This document shows positions 61,311 through 64,000 of a stretch of DNA of 64,000 nucleotides, piece after piece (within the stretch, counting starts at the first letter, position 1; every line of letters starts with the position of its first letter). The stretch lies in the NCBI RefSeq assembly GCF_018917525.1, contig NZ_JAHLOS010000002.1, positions 1-64,000 of the forward strand, given 5' to 3'. Both the position numbers and the translations under genes were made by a program. The notes beneath the pieces are model-generated. The model worked only from the letters and a program-made list of their open reading frames with translations. It made no database searches and was not told the DNA's origin. This DNA is from Enterococcus raffinosus. GTDB taxonomy: Bacteria; Bacillota; Bacilli; Lactobacillales; Enterococcaceae.

Positions 61311-61964
61311 ATGCTGGAACAACTAAAAGAGACGGTGTGCAAGGATAATAAAGCGCTTCCTAAAAATGGACTAGTTTTATGGACGAGCGGAAATGTCAGC
61401 GCAAAAGATCCCGAAACAGAATATGTGGTCATCAAACCTAGCGGCATTCACTTTGACGATTTAACGCCAGAGAGCATGATTGTCGTAGATTTGAAAGGCA
61501 ATGTCATTGAAGGTGAGCTGACTCCTTCTGTCGATACAGAATCTCATTTATATGTCTACAACCATTGTCCTGAAGTATTAGGTATCACTCACACACATTC
61601 TCCTTACGCGACAGCTTTTTCGATTGCAGGAGAATCACTACCTATATACACAACTACTTCTGCTGCCGTTTTCGGTAAAGAGATTCCACTGTCAGAAATC
61701 GCTGCTGTCGGCGAGAAAGCCATTGGAGCTGAGATCGTCCGTTGCTATCAAGAAACAAATTGTCCCGCAATTCTACTGAAAAACCATGGTGTCTTCACTG
61801 TTGGAAAGTCTGCGACAAACTCACTAAAAAATGCGGTTATCCTAGAAGAAACCGCTCAAAGCGTCTATTACGCCAGAACTTTAAACACCTCACTCAAACC
61901 ATTAGAAGATTCCTATACTGCCGAAGTATATGACTTCTACCAAAATAATTACGGACAAAAATAA
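61311..61964 (+). CDS. AraD-like class II aldolase/epimerase
   Basis: 217-residue class II aldolase-fold enzyme. GNVSAKD and KPSG form the phosphate pocket. Metal ligands are the His pair in THTHSPYA and the His in LLKNHGVF. The C-terminal NNYGQ resembles the AraD tail with its catalytic Tyr. The Asp of AraD (HADYFYG) is absent; this protein has SAAVFG there. It could be a pentulose-5-phosphate 4-epimerase or an aldolase. GGAGG precedes the ATG; first of three genes, divergent from the polyol PTS. Confidence 0.85.
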   Translation: MLEQLKETVCKDNKALPKNGLVLWTSGNVSAKDPETEYVVIKPSGIHFDDLTPESMIVVDLKGNVIEGELTPSVDTESHLYVYNHCPEVLGITHTHSPYATAFSIAGESLPIYTTTSAAVFGKEIPLSEIAAVGEKAIGAEIVRCYQETNCPAILLKNHGVFTVGKSATNSLKNAVILEETAQSVYYARTLNTSLKPLEDSYTAEVYDFYQNNYGQK

Positions 61965-62002
61965 ATAAACTAAATACATTAATACGAAAAAGGAGTTTTA
62001 TC

Positions 62003-62908
62003 ATGGCAAATCATTATACGGTCGCTGATGTAGAAAAAGCGGCAAAAAACATTCGCAAACATGTTCTAAAATTGACACTTGAAAGAAACGGCTGCTACCT
62101 CTCACAAGCTTGTTCATCAGCAGAGCTTTTCGCGACTCTTTACTTACGTGTATTGAACTTAAGCGAAAGCAAAGCACCTCGTTTACCTGGACAATTTCCG
62201 GGAACACCGTCGAAGGACAATATGGATTACATTCAAGGGGCTGAATATCACGGATCATTAAAAGCACCTTATGATCGATTCTTTATTTCACCGGCACATT
62301 ATGCAGCACCTGTATATGCAGCATTGATAGAAGCAGATCGTTTAGATGAAGCCGCATTAGAAATGTTCAATCGTGACGGTTATTCAATGGAAATGATCGG
62401 TGCCAATCACACACCCGGTTTTGAAAACGCTGCCGGAACATTAGACCAAGCAATCAGCGTTGCAGGCGGTACAGCTCATGCCCGGAAATTACGCGGTGAA
62501 GAAGGTCGGATCTTCGTAATGATGTCTGATGGCGAAATGGAAGAAGGTCAATTGTGGGAAGCTATTCAGGCTGCGGTCTTCTATCAATTGGACAATTTGG
62601 TTTTAATCGTGGATATCAACGGACAGCAGGTCGAAGGCGAGACCAAGAAAGTGATGGCTATCGAGCCGCTAGAAGATCGTTTTACCGCATTTGGCGCTAA
62701 GGCGGTTTCAGTTAACGGACATGACATTGAGGCCATTGAAGATGCTGCCAAACAAGGCGAAAAGAACAAGCCGTTAGTGATTCTTTGCTATACCGATCCA
62801 ACACAAGGTATTCCGTACTTAAACGAAAGAAGACCGATTTTACATTTTGTTCGCTTAAAAGAAGGCGAAGAATTCGACAAATACACGAAATTCTACAATG
62901 AAATGTAA
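62003..62908 (+). CDS. Transketolase, N-terminal subunit
   Basis: 301-residue thiamine-diphosphate-binding half of a split transketolase. GDGEMEEGQLWEA (about residues 173-185) carries the metal/diphosphate motif and ends VDINGQQVEG. It acts with the next gene's product as a heteromer that moves two-carbon units between pentose phosphates. AAGGAG precedes the ATG. Confidence 0.93.
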   Translation: MANHYTVADVEKAAKNIRKHVLKLTLERNGCYLSQACSSAELFATLYLRVLNLSESKAPRLPGQFPGTPSKDNMDYIQGAEYHGSLKAPYDRFFISPAHYAAPVYAALIEADRLDEAALEMFNRDGYSMEMIGANHTPGFENAAGTLDQAISVAGGTAHARKLRGEEGRIFVMMSDGEMEEGQLWEAIQAAVFYQLDNLVLIVDINGQQVEGETKKVMAIEPLEDRFTAFGAKAVSVNGHDIEAIEDAAKQGEKNKPLVILCYTDPTQGIPYLNERRPILHFVRLKEGEEFDKYTKFYNEM

Positions 62909-62932
62909 GAGAAAAGAGGAAGGAGTTTTATT

Positions 62933-63922
62933 ATGAAAATCGAATCGGATGTACATTCAAAAAATATGATCAAATTTGCACAGGAAAATGAGGATGTTTT
63001 GGTCTTGTCCGCTGACTTAGGTACTTCTTGTGAGGTCAAAGAATTCCCAAAAGTATTCCCTGAAAAGTATTTATCGATGGGAATCGCTGAGCAAAACATG
63101 TTAAGTTGGGCCGCTGGCCTAGCTCGCGAAGGCTTCCGCCCCTTCTTACACACCTTTGCAGTTTTTCTTTATCGCAGACCGCTGGATCAACTAGAAATGT
63201 CGATTGCTTATCCGAATCTACCAGTCTCTCTGTTAGGTTTCGTACCAGGAATCACGACTCCCGGCGGTGTTACTCACCAATCAATTGAAGACGTCGGTAT
63301 CTTGCGAACAATCCCCAACATGACGATCTTCGATTGCGGCGATGCCACAGATGTTGAATCAGCATTGAATATTTGTAAAGAAGTCAATGGACCAATCTAC
63401 GTCAGAATGTTGCGTGGCCAAATGCCGCGGCTCTTCTCTCCAGACAAACCAACGGAGTTCAACAAAGGCCGGGTCATTTCCGAGGGAGACGATGTCGCTT
63501 TATTCTCTAGTAGTATCTGTACCGAAGAAGCAATGCGAGCGACTCAATGGCTTGAGAAAAAAGGTGTCTCAGTTCAGCACGTTCATATCACGACACTTAA
63601 ACCTTTCACCGATCCATTAGTGGTTGATTCAATCAAGAAAGTAAAACATGGTGTTGTTACCATGGAAAATCATGTCACCATCGGTGGTTTAGGCACCGCA
63701 GTCGGCGAAGTAATGCTAGAGCATCAACTGCATAAGCAATTAATCAAGGTTGGAATCAATGATGAATGGACACACGGTGCTTCGAAACCTTATTTATTAA
63801 AAAAGTATGGTTTAGATGCCGCTTCATTAATCCGTGCTGTTGAAAAAATCCTAGACAAAGACCTCGACTTCAATGAGGAAGAGCTCGAAGAAATTCGTTT
63901 AGAAGATTACGATCGCGTATAA
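62933..63922 (+). CDS. Transketolase, C-terminal subunit
   Basis: 329-residue partner subunit. The pyrimidine-binding domain has DLGTSCEVKEF and MGIAEQNMLSWAAGLA (catalytic Glu about residue 57); the C-terminal domain has ENHVTIGGLG. Together with the N-terminal subunit it equals a full transketolase. It follows after 24 nt with GGAAGGAG, and ends at a strong terminator. Confidence 0.93.
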   Translation: MKIESDVHSKNMIKFAQENEDVLVLSADLGTSCEVKEFPKVFPEKYLSMGIAEQNMLSWAAGLAREGFRPFLHTFAVFLYRRPLDQLEMSIAYPNLPVSLLGFVPGITTPGGVTHQSIEDVGILRTIPNMTIFDCGDATDVESALNICKEVNGPIYVRMLRGQMPRLFSPDKPTEFNKGRVISEGDDVALFSSSICTEEAMRATQWLEKKGVSVQHVHITTLKPFTDPLVVDSIKKVKHGVVTMENHVTIGGLGTAVGEVMLEHQLHKQLIKVGINDEWTHGASKPYLLKKYGLDAASLIRAVEKILDKDLDFNEEELEEIRLEDYDRV

Positions 63923-63925
63923 AAT

Positions 63926-63967
63926 AAAAGAGTTCCTGAGAATTGGTTTTCTCAGGAACTCTTTTTA
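63926..63967 (+). terminator. Terminator of the aldolase-transketolase operon
   Basis: AAAAGAGTTCCTGAGAA and TTCTCAGGAACTCTTTT form a long perfect stem followed by T residues, just past the stop. Confidence 0.92.
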
Positions 63968-64000
63968 AATGATGAATTCGCTAACTCCAGTTTGAAGATA

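Overview
The window looks like chromosome of an Enterococcus-type lactic acid bacterium. It is low to moderate in GC, has strong AGGAGG ribosome binding sites and sigma-A promoters, and uses the mevalonate route to isoprenoids (mvaK1-mvaD-mvaK2-fni). It carries a fused 866-residue AdhE, sortase-anchored surface proteins with MucBP or Cna_B/SpaA modules, and many PTS and ABC sugar systems. Species cannot be fixed from the sequence alone. I see no rRNA, tRNA, insertion sequence, prophage or CRISPR array.

Layout. 0.4-3.9 kb: large LPXTG beta-helix/MucBP surface protein. 4.5-9.9 kb: aldo/keto reductase, Mga-type regulator, an atypical P-type ATPase and a 42-residue membrane peptide. 10-11.5 kb: infC-rpmI-rplT with its L20-type leader and promoter. 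11.6-14.5 kb: FUSC membrane protein, Cof-type phosphatase, CorA-type channel. 14.6-24.7 kb: maltodextrin/isomalto-oligosaccharide regulon, divergent around two identical LacI/MalR-type operators and a cre (binding protein and two permeases leftward; MsmK-type ATPase and three GH13 enzymes rightward). 24.7-25.4 kb: deoxynucleoside kinase. 25.7-29.8 kb: mevalonate operon with overlapping genes. 29.8-32.2 kb: MFS exporter plus FadR-type regulator, and an orphan gene. 32.5-35.2 kb: adhE with two Rex-like sites bracketing its promoter. 35.3-40.9 kb: two paralogous Cna_B/SpaA surface proteins. 41.2-48.3 kb: yajC, tgt and queA, with tgt and queA separated by about 4.4 kb holding a small HTH/DUF2975 pair, a Ca2+-type P-ATPase and a probable 377-nt structured RNA. 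48.7-52.1 kb: OpuC-type compatible-solute ABC transporter. 52.1-55.8 kb: GH1 glycosidase, lone PTS IIC and a GntR/UTRA regulator. 55.9-64 kb: polyol system (galactitol-type PTS IIA/IIB/IIC, zinc dehydrogenase, HAD phosphatase, SorC-type regulator), divergent from an AraD-like aldolase/epimerase and a two-subunit transketolase.

How it fits together. The sugar modules show carbon-source logic in the DNA: a MalR operator plus cre at the maltodextrin genes and a cre between the polyol and transketolase operons. The polyol cluster reads as phosphorylating uptake, oxidation to a ketose phosphate, epimerisation or cleavage, and transketolase entry into central metabolism. AdhE expression appears tied to NADH/NAD+ through Rex.

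The observation I consider most likely to be new is the RNA at 46592-46968. It has an extended -10 promoter, a 21-bp helix joining its two ends, several internal hairpins, no ORF and a strong terminator. I cannot assign it to a known RNA family.
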